A DNA stretch of 64,000 bases from Paenibacillus alginolyticus DSM 5050 = NBRC 15375 (GCF_000422905.1 NZ_AUGY01000039.1:1-64000), one strand, 5' to 3'; positions 42,464 through 52,054 are shown, numbered from the stretch's first letter. The notes: a model not told the origin generated them from the letters alone. Translations and numbers: made by a program.

Positions 42464-44384
42464 AATAGGCATACTTTTTCGTAATAAGATGCAATTGACG
42501 AGATAAGCTTTGTGGAAAGAAAGAAACCTGCTTTGAGCTTTGTTCAGCCATATTCACAGCTTTCACAACATCAATTAAACCAAAGCCGAAATATTTATCT
42601 CTTCCTTTAGTACCAAGATCTTGTGCAGATTGTTTAATAATTTCGTAAACTTCCGTGTTTTTCAAATTAGGATTTGCCGATCGAACCAAGGCTGCCAACG
42701 CCGTGACATGAGGGCTAGCCATTGATGTACCTGACAACGCGGCATATTGGTTGTTAGGATACGTACTTGCGATACTGACACCTGGAGCCGTTACAGCAAT
42801 ATAGTCGCCATAATTTGAAAAAGGTGCTTTGTTATTCTGAGAATCACTCGCGGCTACAGCTAACACTTCGGGATAAGCAGCTGGATAACCAGGTCTTTCT
42901 GTATTGTCGTTACCGCTCGCCGCGATGAGTGCCACATCTTTATTGTAAGCATAACGGATGGCGTCGTGCAGAAAGCTTGAATCCGCGTAATTGCCAAGGC
43001 TTAGATTAATGACCTTAGCGCCATGGTCGGCAGCCCATATGATACCTTGAGCGACTGAATAGGTACTGCCTGCTCCAGTTTGGTCTAAAACTTTGACCGG
43101 TAATACTTTGTTATACCATGTCATACCTGCTACTCCAAGATTGTTGTTAACTAATGCAGAGATAACTCCAGTAACATGTGTGCCATGTCCGACATCATCC
43201 TGTGGGTTGTCATTGTCACTAATCACGTTATAGCCAGGTAAAAGCTTATTATTCAGATCAGGGTGCTTCAAGTCAGCTCCTGTGTCAACAACGGCGACAA
43301 TTACATCTTTCGAACCGCGAGTTAATTGCCAGCCCTGAACGGTCTCGATGAGGGGCAGGTTCCATTGATACTTACTGTATAAATTATCATTAGGCATAAA
43401 ATTAGTCGTTATATCTGTCGCTGACGATGACGATGTTCCTGAATCGGTTTGACTGGAACTGGAATCATCTTTATTCGAAGCTTCTTCTTGATCGTCATAA
43501 TAATCATTTGTTAAATAGAGGAAATGAGGCTCCACATAGAGGACATCCCATTTCTTGAAATAAGCCATTAATGCTTTGGCTTCCATGCTCTCCGTACGGA
43601 ATACATACGTATAACCAAGTTTTTGGGCGGAAATGGCTTTTATTTCGTTTTTGATTTGTGTTAGCTGAGTCTCCGTTGGATCCTGCTTGAAGCGGACCAC
43701 AACTTCATTTTGATGATAGTGGCTTGTTCCTTGATTATCTTCAGGATGATCGACGACTTTATCTTGTAAAGTGTCCGTATCCACAGACTCGACTTTCCAT
43801 CGATTTTCGCTAGGGTATGGCTCTAGGCGCAAGTTTTTCATTTGGTGATCTGTTACTTGATAAAGAACATCCTGATGAATAACACCTATTAGCGAGTTGT
43901 CTCTATTGGTTGAAGGGGTGCCCTGAACGAAATAAACATGCTGCGCAGCACCGAATTTAGGGGATTGATAATGTTTTCCTTCATCGACAGCTATTTTAGC
44001 TTCCTTTAAATAGGAGGTGGCCTGTTCTTTATAAGAACTCGGCATTTCACCTACAGTAATCCCTTTTTCCAGTGGTTGACTTTGCTTTGACCAAATAAGC
44101 ACATCCATTTTTTCATGCTCTTTTTTCATTTCGCTCAGCACGTTTAATACGGGCTCTCCGCTATCAATCTTGCTAAGCATTCGCGCATAATCGATGGAAC
44201 ATTGGCTTCTACATAGATCATCCGTCAGTTTAACATCCTGTTCAAGAAGAGATAACTTTGCAGTGGTTTCGTACTTTGTACTGTACACTTCAGGTCCAGG
44301 TGGGTTCTCTTTATTTGAATGTTGAGGGAAAAGGATAATGCCTAAACCAAGAACTAAAGTCATAGATGACAGGTAACGCCACAT
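42462..44384 (-). CDS. Secreted or membrane-anchored subtilase (peptidase family S8)
   Basis: 640 residues, with AGAAGGAGGAG before the ATG. An N-terminal hydrophobic segment (TLVLGLGIILF) acts as signal or anchor. Residues about 40-215 have no domain that I recognise. A propeptide-like stretch follows (EVVVRFKQDPTETQLTQIKN), then a Ser/Asp-rich linker (about 300-325). The catalytic domain has D367 (VVDTGAD), H400 (GHGTHV) and S554 (GTSMASP). It is expected to degrade extracellular protein. It is transcribed opposite to its neighbours, with a bidirectional terminator. Confidence 0.92.
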   Translation of the reverse strand: MWRYLSSMTLVLGLGIILFPQHSNKENPPGPEVYSTKYETTAKLSLLEQDVKLTDDLCRSQCSIDYARMLSKIDSGEPVLNVLSEMKKEHEKMDVLIWSKQSQPLEKGITVGEMPSSYKEQATSYLKEAKIAVDEGKHYQSPKFGAAQHVYFVQGTPSTNRDNSLIGVIHQDVLYQVTDHQMKNLRLEPYPSENRWKVESVDTDTLQDKVVDHPEDNQGTSHYHQNEVVVRFKQDPTETQLTQIKNEIKAISAQKLGYTYVFRTESMEAKALMAYFKKWDVLYVEPHFLYLTNDYYDDQEEASNKDDSSSSQTDSGTSSSSATDITTNFMPNDNLYSKYQWNLPLIETVQGWQLTRGSKDVIVAVVDTGADLKHPDLNNKLLPGYNVISDNDNPQDDVGHGTHVTGVISALVNNNLGVAGMTWYNKVLPVKVLDQTGAGSTYSVAQGIIWAADHGAKVINLSLGNYADSSFLHDAIRYAYNKDVALIAASGNDNTERPGYPAAYPEVLAVAASDSQNNKAPFSNYGDYIAVTAPGVSIASTYPNNQYAALSGTSMASPHVTALAALVRSANPNLKNTEVYEIIKQSAQDLGTKGRDKYFGFGLIDVVKAVNMAEQSSKQVSFFPQSLSRQLHLITKKYAY

Positions 44385-44557
44385 AAACAGCTCCTCCTTC
44401 TAAACTTGCTTAGTATTCCGCTGACGAAACGAATTACCTTTGACTAGGGTGAGGCGCGGAGGATTGTTTTATACATGGAAACTGGAGTTTTACATATACC
44501 ACTTCGGGTTAATTTATGGTAGGATAGGAATAGCGCAATTATAGGAGGTCTTCATAA

Positions 44558-45058
44558 ATGGCTGTTTTTAATGTGAAAAATATTTGTGATTCAACGCGTA
44601 CGAAGTTAAAAGAAACGACTGCCAAAATGGAGCTGTTTCTGAATCAAAATTCGCTCGCACAGTTAAATGTGGAGAATGATCCGGCTATGGATGAGTTTTA
44701 CCGCGGTTATTTGCAGGATACTCGTCATTTATTAGTATTTTGTGAAGTGGCCTATGAGAAATTAGGCGTTAGCTTGAGACGTCCTACTTTTAATGTGGAT
44801 TTTTCGGAAAAAGTACTGTATGAGGTTTATCATACATGCGTCAATACATTTTTCTACCCTAAAAATGAATGCTATTCCGAAGATGGTCGCTATGCTTATA
44901 CAGGACAAGATGCTATTCGTTTCCGCAAAAAGCCATCACGTGAAGTGCGTGATTTGACGATTGAGCTGTCCAAAGTATTCGAGGAACTTCGTGAAGATTT
45001 GTCTTACTATGAAACAGACTACATCACACAACGTCGTATGCAAGGCGAAAAAGTATAA
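44558..45058 (+). CDS. ypuI: YpuI-like protein (DUF3907)
   Basis: 166 residues with AGGAGG upstream. The C-terminal half contains FFYPKNECYSEDGRYAYTG and DAIRFRKKPS, which I associate with YpuI of Bacillus subtilis. The protein is soluble and mostly helical, with no membrane span and no catalytic motif visible. Its function is unknown. It is followed by its own terminator. Confidence 0.68.
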   Translation: MAVFNVKNICDSTRTKLKETTAKMELFLNQNSLAQLNVENDPAMDEFYRGYLQDTRHLLVFCEVAYEKLGVSLRRPTFNVDFSEKVLYEVYHTCVNTFFYPKNECYSEDGRYAYTGQDAIRFRKKPSREVRDLTIELSKVFEELREDLSYYETDYITQRRMQGEKV

Positions 45059-45085
45059 TTTTAATCGAAATGGCAAATACAAGAA

Positions 45086-45118
45086 GGGATGCGACTATAA
45101 GCGCATCCTTTTTCTTTT
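45086..45118 (+). terminator. Terminator after ypuI
   Basis: GGATGCG (45087-45093) pairs with CGCATCC (45102-45108), followed by a T-rich run. The next ribosome site starts just after it. Confidence 0.75.
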
Positions 45119-45135
45119 AAAAGGAGACATGGTGC

Positions 45136-46230
45136 ATGGAGCGTGAGCAATTAATCAACAGCAGTATCTCGATTATTAAGCTAAATCAGCACCCTAGCGG
45201 GGGTTATGCAGCTTCACCGTTATTTCCGCCTTACTCTTACAGTTGGCTCAGAGATGGAACTTTTATCGCAAATGCGATGGACCGCTCGATGGAAACCGAA
45301 AGTGCTGAGCTTTTCTACCGTTGGGTACATCTTGTTTTGAAGGACAAGCGTTCACGCGTGGATGCATTAATTCGTAAACAGGAAGCCAAAGAGTGGATCG
45401 ACCGCTCCGAATTTTTTGGAACGCGCTATCATTTAGATGGTCGTGATGACTTATCTGAGTGGGGACATTTTCAACTGGATGGTTATGGAGCGTGGCTTTG
45501 GGGTCTTACGGAACATATTCGTATAACAGGTCATACTTCGCTATTGAAAGAATTGCGGGAGAGTATTGAGATAACCGTTGATTATTTGATGACGTTCTGG
45601 CATTTTCCGAATTTTGATTGCTGGGAAGAGTTTCCCGATTATGTTCATCCGGCTACACTAGCATGTGTTTATGGCGGTTTAAAGGCACTTGGTGAACTAG
45701 AGAATCGTCCTCCATTACTAGAGAAAGCGGACTTGATTAAAAAGTTTATTATGGATCACGCGGTCTATGAGGGGCGTTTCGTTAAATCCATTCATTGCTT
45801 AGGAGAAGTATGGCAGCCGGCTTTAAATGGCGTGGATGCAAGTTTGCTTTGGCTGGCAGTCCCGTTCGGCGTCTGTGAGGTTAATGATCCTATTATGTTG
45901 AAGACTGTACAAGCTATTGAAGCTGATCTCAAGCATGGTGGCATCCAAAGATATGTCGAGGATCGCTACTATGGAGGCGGAGAATGGCTGTTGCTGACCG
46001 CATGGTACGGATGGTACCAAGCGGAGCTAGGTCATCGTGAAGAGGCTCAGCGATGCTTAGATTGGGTAACAAGTAAAGCAGATAAGTTGGGTCGATTGCC
46101 GGAACAAGTGGCAGAAAGTCTTAGAGATCCCTCATCCCACCCGGAATGGATCGCCAAATGGGGAGAGCCAGCGCTGCCGCTGTTATGGTCTCAAGCGATG
46201 TTCTTGGTGCTTTCTGACAGCTTAAAATAA
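45136..46230 (+). CDS. GH15-like glucosidase
   Basis: 364 residues, cytosolic (no signal peptide), with AAAAGGAG upstream. It has the (alpha/alpha)6-barrel signatures of GH15: PPYSYSWLRDGTFIANAMDR near the start, candidate general acid E164 in DCWEEFPDY, and candidate general base E323 in GRLPEQ. GH15 enzymes release glucose from alpha-glucans, isomalto-oligosaccharides or trehalose by inversion. The substrate is not clear. The same fold pattern forms the N-terminal part of the GH31 protein at 7023, so it may serve linked intracellular alpha-glucan metabolism. Confidence 0.83.
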   Translation: MEREQLINSSISIIKLNQHPSGGYAASPLFPPYSYSWLRDGTFIANAMDRSMETESAELFYRWVHLVLKDKRSRVDALIRKQEAKEWIDRSEFFGTRYHLDGRDDLSEWGHFQLDGYGAWLWGLTEHIRITGHTSLLKELRESIEITVDYLMTFWHFPNFDCWEEFPDYVHPATLACVYGGLKALGELENRPPLLEKADLIKKFIMDHAVYEGRFVKSIHCLGEVWQPALNGVDASLLWLAVPFGVCEVNDPIMLKTVQAIEADLKHGGIQRYVEDRYYGGGEWLLLTAWYGWYQAELGHREEAQRCLDWVTSKADKLGRLPEQVAESLRDPSSHPEWIAKWGEPALPLLWSQAMFLVLSDSLK

Positions 46231-46277
46231 GCATAGTTCACCCTGATAGCGGGCAAATTGTTAAAGGGGTGATGATT

Positions 46278-46493
46278 ATGCCGGATGTTAAATGTGCAGT
46301 TGCCAATTGCGAATACTGGGCGCAAGGCAACAACTGTAGTGCAGGAACGATTATGATTGAAGTCGATCAGCATGCTGCCGCCAACTATAATGAAGAGTTT
46401 GCAGGGGAATCATTTGATACGGATCATCAAGATGCAGCAAACAAAGTAGCGAATACTTGCTGCCACACTTTCAAAGCTAAGAACAAACATTAA
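46278..46493 (+). CDS. DUF1540 small Cys-rich protein
   Basis: ATG 46278 (8 nt after AAAGGGG) gives 71 residues; ATG 46272 is the alternative. The pattern VKCAVANCEYWAQGNNCSAG and the late NTCCHTF supply five to six cysteines, typical of DUF1540, a putative metal-binding small protein of Bacillota and Clostridia. The function is unknown. Confidence 0.85.
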   Translation: MPDVKCAVANCEYWAQGNNCSAGTIMIEVDQHAAANYNEEFAGESFDTDHQDAANKVANTCCHTFKAKNKH

Positions 46494-46514
46494 GGTGCGT
46501 AACATGGAGGCAGC

Positions 46515-46946
46515 ATGAATAAAGACGATGTCCCTCTGGATCATGCCACCAAGGAGCGGTTCCAAAAAGATCAGCTCCGCATTGAAAGCGGATTGAACCA
46601 TAAGGAAGAATACGCAGCCGAAATTACTGCGCCTACCCGAAGAATCAACTATGCCGAACAGTATAAGGCCAAAAAGACAGAGAAGCCAGAAACCCACTCC
46701 GATGTGTCTGATGAAGAAGTTGCGGAATTGGTAGAGGCTGTCACGCGTAACAAAGCAGTAGGCTATGTCGCTCTGTTCGTTGCCTTGGCTTCTCTTTTTG
46801 TATGGCCTGTGTTGTTAGGTATATCGGGTATTGTGCTTGGCGTAATTGCGTTTCTTATGGGGAATAAGAGACTGGGGTCTTGGTCAATCGCGCTTGGTTT
46901 TATTGCCGTCGCCGCCTATTTATTGTTAGTACCCTATTATGCTTGA
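46515..46946 (+). CDS. Small membrane protein, DUF4190-like
   Basis: 143 residues with GGAGG 4 nt before ATG 46515. The first 75 residues are charged and soluble; the C-terminus holds two to three membrane spans with a Gly-rich turn (GISGIVLGVIAFLMGNKRLG), as in DUF4190-type proteins. It follows the DUF1540 gene by 21 nt and is probably cotranscribed. Confidence 0.72.
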   Translation: MNKDDVPLDHATKERFQKDQLRIESGLNHKEEYAAEITAPTRRINYAEQYKAKKTEKPETHSDVSDEEVAELVEAVTRNKAVGYVALFVALASLFVWPVLLGISGIVLGVIAFLMGNKRLGSWSIALGFIAVAAYLLLVPYYA

Positions 46947-46957
46947 CCGATTACAAG

Positions 46958-46984
46958 CAAGCCGAGAGATCGGCTTGTTTTTGT
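46958..46984 (+). terminator. Terminator after the DUF4190-like gene
   Basis: CAAGCCGA, loop GAGA, TCGGCTTG, then TTTTTG and a further T-run. Confidence 0.9.
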
Positions 46985-47117
46985 TTTTTTGAAAAAAATC
47001 GCGTAAATTCGCGTTTCAAAGGGATAAATAGCGGGTAGAGACTCATTAAGGCATCGTTTTAATGCGTATACTCTCATTTGCTCGTACTATTTGGCTTCAG
47101 GAGTCATATTCGCACCT

Positions 47118-47145
47118 TTGAATGATTACAGTATTATTATATAAT
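47118..47145 (+). promoter_or_regulatory. Promoter of the CNNM transporter gene
   Basis: TTGAAT (47118-47123), 16-bp spacer, TATAAT (47140-47145). The 95-nt leader to the start codon contains the palindrome AGGTGTACCT, whose role is unknown. Confidence 0.65.
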
Positions 47146-47240
47146 GAAAAGTGATAATTCAAAATTCAAATCGAAATTAAGGGAGGTGTACCTACTCTCC
47201 TTGGTGCGGTAATCGTGCTTGATAGGGGATAGGTAAGGTA

Positions 47241-48575
47241 TTGGAAGATCCTTTGCCCGGAACGTTAATCAGTTTTCTGTTAATGTTTGGACTGGTCATA
47301 TTAAATGGTTTTTTTGTCGCAGCTGAATTCGCGATGGTCAAAGTTAGAGGTAGTCGCATTGATTCACTTGTTGGAGAAGGACGCCGCAATGCGAAATTTG
47401 CACAAGGAATCATGAATAATCTCGACGCCTACTTAGGTGCTTGTCAGCTCGGGATTACACTTACTTCGTTGGGACTTGGTTATGTCGGGGAACCGACGTT
47501 CGCCAAAATTCTGGAACCGTTATTCGCTCCTTTGAATTTGCCAGATTCGGTGTTCCACACGATTACCTTCATTATTGCTTTCTCCTTAATGACCACATTG
47601 CATATTACATTAGGCGAACAGTTCCCTAAGACGTATGCGATTCGTAAAGCTGAACAAATAACTCTGCTATCTGCAGGACCCATGGTTTTTTTCTATAAAG
47701 TGATGTATCCATTTATTTGGTTGTTGAATGGTATTTCGAACTGGATGTTACGACGTGCGGGAATCGAGCCTGCGACTGAACATGAATCGGCGCATACGGA
47801 GGATGAAATTCGTGTCCTTATGAAAGAAAGTCACAAAAATGGACTTATAGATAATACAGAGCTCACGCTTGTTGATAATATATTTGGATTTGCAGAGACA
47901 ACAGCCCGAGAAATTATGATCCCAAGAACCGAAATGGAATGTTTGTATGCCGGACTTTCCTATTCTGAGAATCTTGCGATTGCCATTAAGGAAATGCGTA
48001 CGCGCTACCCGGTCTGTGATCCGGACAAAGACAATATTATTGGCTTCGTTCACATTAAGGATTTGCTCAAGCCGGATGCGAACCTGAAAGGGATTAAGAA
48101 AATTATCCGACCGATAACGACCGTTCCAGATTCGATTCTTATCAGTGATTTGTTGAAAATGATGCAGAAAAGAAAAAGCCAGATGGCACTGCTTATTGAT
48201 GAGTACGGTGGAACATCAGGTCTTGTAACACTCGAAGACATTATGGAAGAAATTGTTGGAGAAATTCAAGATGAATTTGATGAAGAGCGTCCAACGATCG
48301 AAATCAAGGATGAAAACACGTATTCCATTGACGGTTTGCTATTAATTGATGAAGTGAATGATTATTTCGGACTTGAAATTGAATCGGATGATTATGATAC
48401 AATCGGTGGATGGATTTACTCGAAAACAGAGATACCGCCAAGCAAGAACCAGCAAGTAAGCTACAACGACGAGTTTTTATTTATCGTGGAAGAGACAGAT
48501 CATCTTCGGATTTCTCGTGTCATGGTAAGAAAATTGTCGGATGAGAGTGAGCTGCTGCAGCAAAACATTTCTTGA
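47241..48575 (+). CDS. CNNM/CorC-family ion transporter
   Basis: TTG 47241 with AGGTAAGG upstream gives 444 residues. A DUF21 membrane domain (about 1-195, starting with a hydrophobic LISFLLMFGLVILNGFFVAA) is followed by a pair of CBS domains (about 215-335) and a C-terminal CorC_HlyC domain (IDGLLLIDEVNDYFGLEIES). Members such as MpfA are linked to magnesium efflux; the ion here is not known. The old 'hemolysin' label should be avoided. Confidence 0.92.
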   Translation: MEDPLPGTLISFLLMFGLVILNGFFVAAEFAMVKVRGSRIDSLVGEGRRNAKFAQGIMNNLDAYLGACQLGITLTSLGLGYVGEPTFAKILEPLFAPLNLPDSVFHTITFIIAFSLMTTLHITLGEQFPKTYAIRKAEQITLLSAGPMVFFYKVMYPFIWLLNGISNWMLRRAGIEPATEHESAHTEDEIRVLMKESHKNGLIDNTELTLVDNIFGFAETTAREIMIPRTEMECLYAGLSYSENLAIAIKEMRTRYPVCDPDKDNIIGFVHIKDLLKPDANLKGIKKIIRPITTVPDSILISDLLKMMQKRKSQMALLIDEYGGTSGLVTLEDIMEEIVGEIQDEFDEERPTIEIKDENTYSIDGLLLIDEVNDYFGLEIESDDYDTIGGWIYSKTEIPPSKNQQVSYNDEFLFIVEETDHLRISRVMVRKLSDESELLQQNIS

Positions 48576-48582
48576 GATGGAT

Positions 48583-48614
48583 GAGAGACTGTCAAATGAC
48601 GGTCTCTTTTTTTA
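48583..48614 (+). terminator. Terminator after the CNNM gene
   Basis: GAGAGACTGTC pairs with GACGGTCTC around a short AAAT loop, followed by a run of seven T. Confidence 0.85.
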
Positions 48615-48701
48615 TAATTCCTTCTAAATTGGGGATAGTCGTCAGGGCATAAAACGTGTACAATGAAGACAATGATGAATGATAGAAACGAGGTCTGACG
48701 G

Positions 48702-49409
48702 ATGAACAGCACGAACAGCATTGACCCTAGAGTAATGAAAGAATTGCTCCAGCTTCAGCTGCTTAATAAAATGAGTTTGCTATCCGGTGAAACCGCGACA
48801 TCAAGTACGGACGATACAGGCGATTTTAGTGCGCTGCTCGACACGATTATGGGACAATCTGGTGGAACTGGCGTTACAAGCCAAGACACTTTATCTTCCA
48901 TGCTGGGTAACACGACAAACAGTTTGCCAAGTTCTTTGGGCGCTTTGAATAGAGCTTATACACCGCTGCAAACAGTGAGCAAAGCATCCTCAGTTTCTCA
49001 GTATGAAGGTTTTATCCAAGAGGCAAGCCAAAAATACGGTGTGGATACTTCGCTAATTAAGGGAGTTATTCAGCAAGAATCCGAATTCAATCACCAGGCC
49101 GTATCGCCGTCAGGTGCCAAAGGTTTAATGCAGCTTATGGATGGGACAGGCAGCGGCTTCGGTGTGACGAATCCGTTTGATCCTAAGCAAAATGTGGATG
49201 CAGGGACTCATTTCCTTAGCAATTTAATCAAGAAGTACGATGGAAATGAAGGGGTTGCTCTCGCAGCTTACAATGCTGGGCCTGGACGAGTTGACCGATT
49301 AGGCATCAAAACTGATCAGGATCTGGCTAACAAACTGCATTTACTTCCAAAGGAAACGCAAGGCTACATCTCTAAAGTGATGGGTCACAGGCAGAATTTT
49401 TCGTTATAA
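48702..49409 (+). CDS. Lytic transglycosylase-like protein (SLT family)
   Basis: 235 residues. The N-terminal 90 residues are Ser/Thr-rich and lack a clear signal peptide. The SLT domain (about 102-230) has catalytic E126 in IQQESEFN, then GAKGLMQLM and AYNAGPGRVDR. Such enzymes cut the MurNAc-GlcNAc bond and form 1,6-anhydroMurNAc. Without a visible signal, export may be non-classical, or the protein may belong to a phage or sporulation-type group; this is unresolved. Confidence 0.9.
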   Translation: MNSTNSIDPRVMKELLQLQLLNKMSLLSGETATSSTDDTGDFSALLDTIMGQSGGTGVTSQDTLSSMLGNTTNSLPSSLGALNRAYTPLQTVSKASSVSQYEGFIQEASQKYGVDTSLIKGVIQQESEFNHQAVSPSGAKGLMQLMDGTGSGFGVTNPFDPKQNVDAGTHFLSNLIKKYDGNEGVALAAYNAGPGRVDRLGIKTDQDLANKLHLLPKETQGYISKVMGHRQNFSL

Positions 49410-49422
49410 TCATTAACTAGTT

Positions 49423-49461
49423 AGCTGATTTCCGCATGTTTATGCGGAGGTCAGCTTTTTG
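49423..49461 (+). terminator. Terminator after the transglycosylase gene
   Basis: AGCTGA ... TCCGCAT, loop GTTT, ATGCGGA ... TCAGCT, then TTTTT: a two-part stem with a small internal bulge. Confidence 0.85.
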
Positions 49462-49570
49462 TGTTACCGGTGTATGCTTGAGTTATGCCCTATTTTAGGC
49501 TTTAATGATGTAAGGAATTCAAATTGATTGTGCGCGGCAGCAAGAGCGTGAAAAAGGGGAATGAGCAAAA

Positions 49571-50749
49571 ATGCTTTATTTGGACTATGCGGCGACAACG
49601 CCAGTTTATGAAGAAGTCATTGATACGATAGCCGAAGTAATGAAGGAGCATTATGGAAATCCATCTTCGATTCATCGATTAGGGATACAAGCGGAGAAGC
49701 TGCTAAACAGCTCCAAAGAGGTGATTGCAGGTGCATTAGGTGTGCTACCTGCTGAAATTATATGTACATCTGGCGGAACGGAAAGTAATAATTTGGCAAT
49801 TAAAGGTGCCGTTTACAGTTATCAAAACCGCGGAAAGCATCTCATTACTACGCAAATCGAACATTCCTCCGTGAAGGAAGTTTTTCTCGAACTGGAAAAT
49901 GAGGGCTTTCGTGTTACTTATTTACCTGTAAATAGCAGTGGGAGTGTTGAGCTAGAGACCTTACAAGCAGCAATAACAGATGATACCATCCTTGTCAGTG
50001 TGATGTATGTTAATAATGAAGTAGGGACGATTCAGCCTATCCAAGAAATTGGCCGGTGGTTAGCTCAATATCCAAAGGTGTTATTTCATGTTGATGCCGT
50101 TCAAGGCATTGCAAAGCTTCCTTTTCACCCTAAAGAGTGGGGTGTTGACTTATGCAGTGCATCAGCTCATAAATTCAGAGGCCCTAAGGGAGTTGGGTTT
50201 CTGTACCGCAGAGCGGGTGTACAGCTCAAACCACAGCTTCTAGGAGGCGGTCAAGAAAATGGCATTCGCTCAGGCACGGAAAATGTCCCACTCATTGTAG
50301 GAATGGCCAAAGCGCTCCGGCTTTCCGTAGACAACCTTGCAGCGAAAACAGAGCATAAGTATCGGTTAAGACGCATAATTGTTGATGGTATCTCATCGAT
50401 CCCTGAGCTTACCCTTACCGGATCCGATCAGGACGAGGAGATGGCTCCCCATATTGTTCATTTTGCTTTCGCGGGAATGAAGGCGGAGGTTGTTGTTCAT
50501 GCTCTCGAGCAGCGGCACATCTACATTTCTACGAAATCAGCCTGTGCTTCAGAGGAATCAGATCCAAGCACAGTAATGCTTGCTCTAGGCTGCAGTCGTG
50601 AGAGAGCTGTTAGTGGACTAAGAGTTAGCTTTTCTGACGAACATCAAGAGAAAGACGCACAGCTATTCATTGCCGCATTGCGAGAGGTCGTGAAGGAACT
50701 TGCTCCCATGCTCAGCAAATCATCAGTCAGAAGGGGGACGAGAAGATGA
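49571..50749 (+). CDS. Cysteine desulfurase (NifS/IscS family)
   Basis: 392 residues with AAAAGGGGA upstream. The PLP lysine K201 lies in SAHKFRGPKGVG and the catalytic Cys325 in STKSACASEE. It takes sulfur from cysteine as a persulfide. Its overlap with thiI (ATGA) indicates that it is the dedicated sulfur donor for 4-thiouridine in tRNA, as NifZ is in Bacillus subtilis. Confidence 0.95.
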   Translation: MLYLDYAATTPVYEEVIDTIAEVMKEHYGNPSSIHRLGIQAEKLLNSSKEVIAGALGVLPAEIICTSGGTESNNLAIKGAVYSYQNRGKHLITTQIEHSSVKEVFLELENEGFRVTYLPVNSSGSVELETLQAAITDDTILVSVMYVNNEVGTIQPIQEIGRWLAQYPKVLFHVDAVQGIAKLPFHPKEWGVDLCSASAHKFRGPKGVGFLYRRAGVQLKPQLLGGGQENGIRSGTENVPLIVGMAKALRLSVDNLAAKTEHKYRLRRIIVDGISSIPELTLTGSDQDEEMAPHIVHFAFAGMKAEVVVHALEQRHIYISTKSACASEESDPSTVMLALGCSRERAVSGLRVSFSDEHQEKDAQLFIAALREVVKELAPMLSKSSVRRGTRR

Positions 50750-51948
50750 AACCGGATTGTTTAATTTTGCGCTTTGGCGAGTTGACGCTGAAAGGGAAAA
50801 ATCGTAAGCGTTTTGAGCGAAGTGTCATGACGCAAATTCGCAAAGTTTTAAGCTCTTTTCCTGATTTAAGGTATATTCCTGAGTTTGGACGCGTATATGT
50901 GGAGCTAGGGGGAGCAGCTTATGAAGAAGCTTCAGCGGCTTTGCAACGCGTTTTTGGACTTGCATCTTTTAGTCCTGCCTATCATGCTCCTATGGAGGTC
51001 GAAGCCATTCAAGAGATGGCGCTGCGTATGATGCAGGCATTGCCTAAACAACCAGCAACTTTTAAAGTGACCGTTCGCAGAGTGAACAAATCATTCCCCC
51101 ATGATTCACAGCGAATGAATTATTTGGTTGGAGGCTATGTGCTCCAAGCATCACCGGGTCTTCAGGTGGATGTTCATAATCCTGAGGTTGAGCTGCGGGT
51201 GGAAATTCGCGAAGAGCAAGTACTCATGTATGTAGAGGTAATTGAGGGGGCAGGAGGATTCCCGTCTGGAACGAGTGGGAAAGCGCTGCTGATGCTGTCA
51301 GGGGGAATTGATAGTCCGGTTGCCGGTTGGTTGGCGATGCGCAAGGGACTTTCCATCGAGGCCGTTCATTTTCATAGTTATCCTTATACCAGCGAGCGTG
51401 CGAAGGATAAAGTGATTGAACTGGCACACCAGCTGTCTGCTTATACGGATTCCTTGAAGCTTCATTTGGTTCCATTTACGGATGTACAGACATCTATCCA
51501 CCGTGAGTATCAAGATAATTTATTAGTAACGCTTATACGTAGAGCGATGTATCGCATTGCCGAACAGATTGCAGACCGAGAAGGTCTAAGTGCGTTAGTG
51601 ACCGGCGAAAGCTTAGGCCAGGTGGCTAGTCAAACGCTGCCAAGCCTAAATGTCATAGGGCGCGTTGTAACGCTGCCGCTTTTACAGCCGCTCATGATGA
51701 TGGACAAGCAAGAGATTATTCGAATTGCCGAATCCATAGGCACGTTCCCGATCTCCATTTTGCCTTATGAGGATTGCTGTTCCTTATTTCTTCCTCCATC
51801 CCCAAGTACAAATCCTAACTTACGTATGGTTGAGAAAATCGAGAACAGCATGGACTTCTTACCTGAATTAATTGAGAAAGCTGTCTTAGAAACAGAAACC
51901 ATTGAAATTGTTCATGGACAAATGAAGAAGGTGTCGGACTTAATATAG
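50746..51948 (+). CDS. thiI: tRNA 4-thiouridine synthase ThiI
   Basis: 400 residues, starting in a 4-nt overlap with the desulfurase gene. A ferredoxin-like N-terminus and THUMP domain (about 60-165) precede the PP-loop ATPase domain with MLSGGIDSPVAGW. No C-terminal rhodanese domain is present, the usual form in Bacillales, so sulfur comes directly from the desulfurase. It makes s4U8 in tRNA. Its stop codon overlaps a dispersed palindromic repeat. Confidence 0.96.
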   Translation: MKPDCLILRFGELTLKGKNRKRFERSVMTQIRKVLSSFPDLRYIPEFGRVYVELGGAAYEEASAALQRVFGLASFSPAYHAPMEVEAIQEMALRMMQALPKQPATFKVTVRRVNKSFPHDSQRMNYLVGGYVLQASPGLQVDVHNPEVELRVEIREEQVLMYVEVIEGAGGFPSGTSGKALLMLSGGIDSPVAGWLAMRKGLSIEAVHFHSYPYTSERAKDKVIELAHQLSAYTDSLKLHLVPFTDVQTSIHREYQDNLLVTLIRRAMYRIAEQIADREGLSALVTGESLGQVASQTLPSLNVIGRVVTLPLLQPLMMMDKQEIIRIAESIGTFPISILPYEDCCSLFLPPSPSTNPNLRMVEKIENSMDFLPELIEKAVLETETIEIVHGQMKKVSDLI

Positions 51949-51982
51949 GGATCTTTGAGTGTAGCTCAAAGTCTCTCCGCTT
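51945..51982 (-). repeat. 38-bp palindromic repeat, copy 3 (inverted)
   Basis: Reads, on the minus strand, AAGCGGAGAGACTTTGAGC and then the loop and arm ending AAAGATCCCTATA. The stem CTTTGAG/CTCAAAG differs from copy 2 (CTTTGAA/TTCAAAG) by a paired change, so base pairing is kept. It overlaps the thiI stop codon. Confidence 0.85.
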
Positions 51983-52054
51983 ATAACTCTATTCGCCGCT
52001 ATGATTCGCAGCTATCGTCACCTGCTCGCCATGCATCCTGGGAGGTTGTAAAGC

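Noticed and set aside
51949-52054. Manganese riboswitch upstream of the TerC-type gene
   Set aside because: The gap is mostly the 38-bp repeat and does not show the yybP-ykoY fold.
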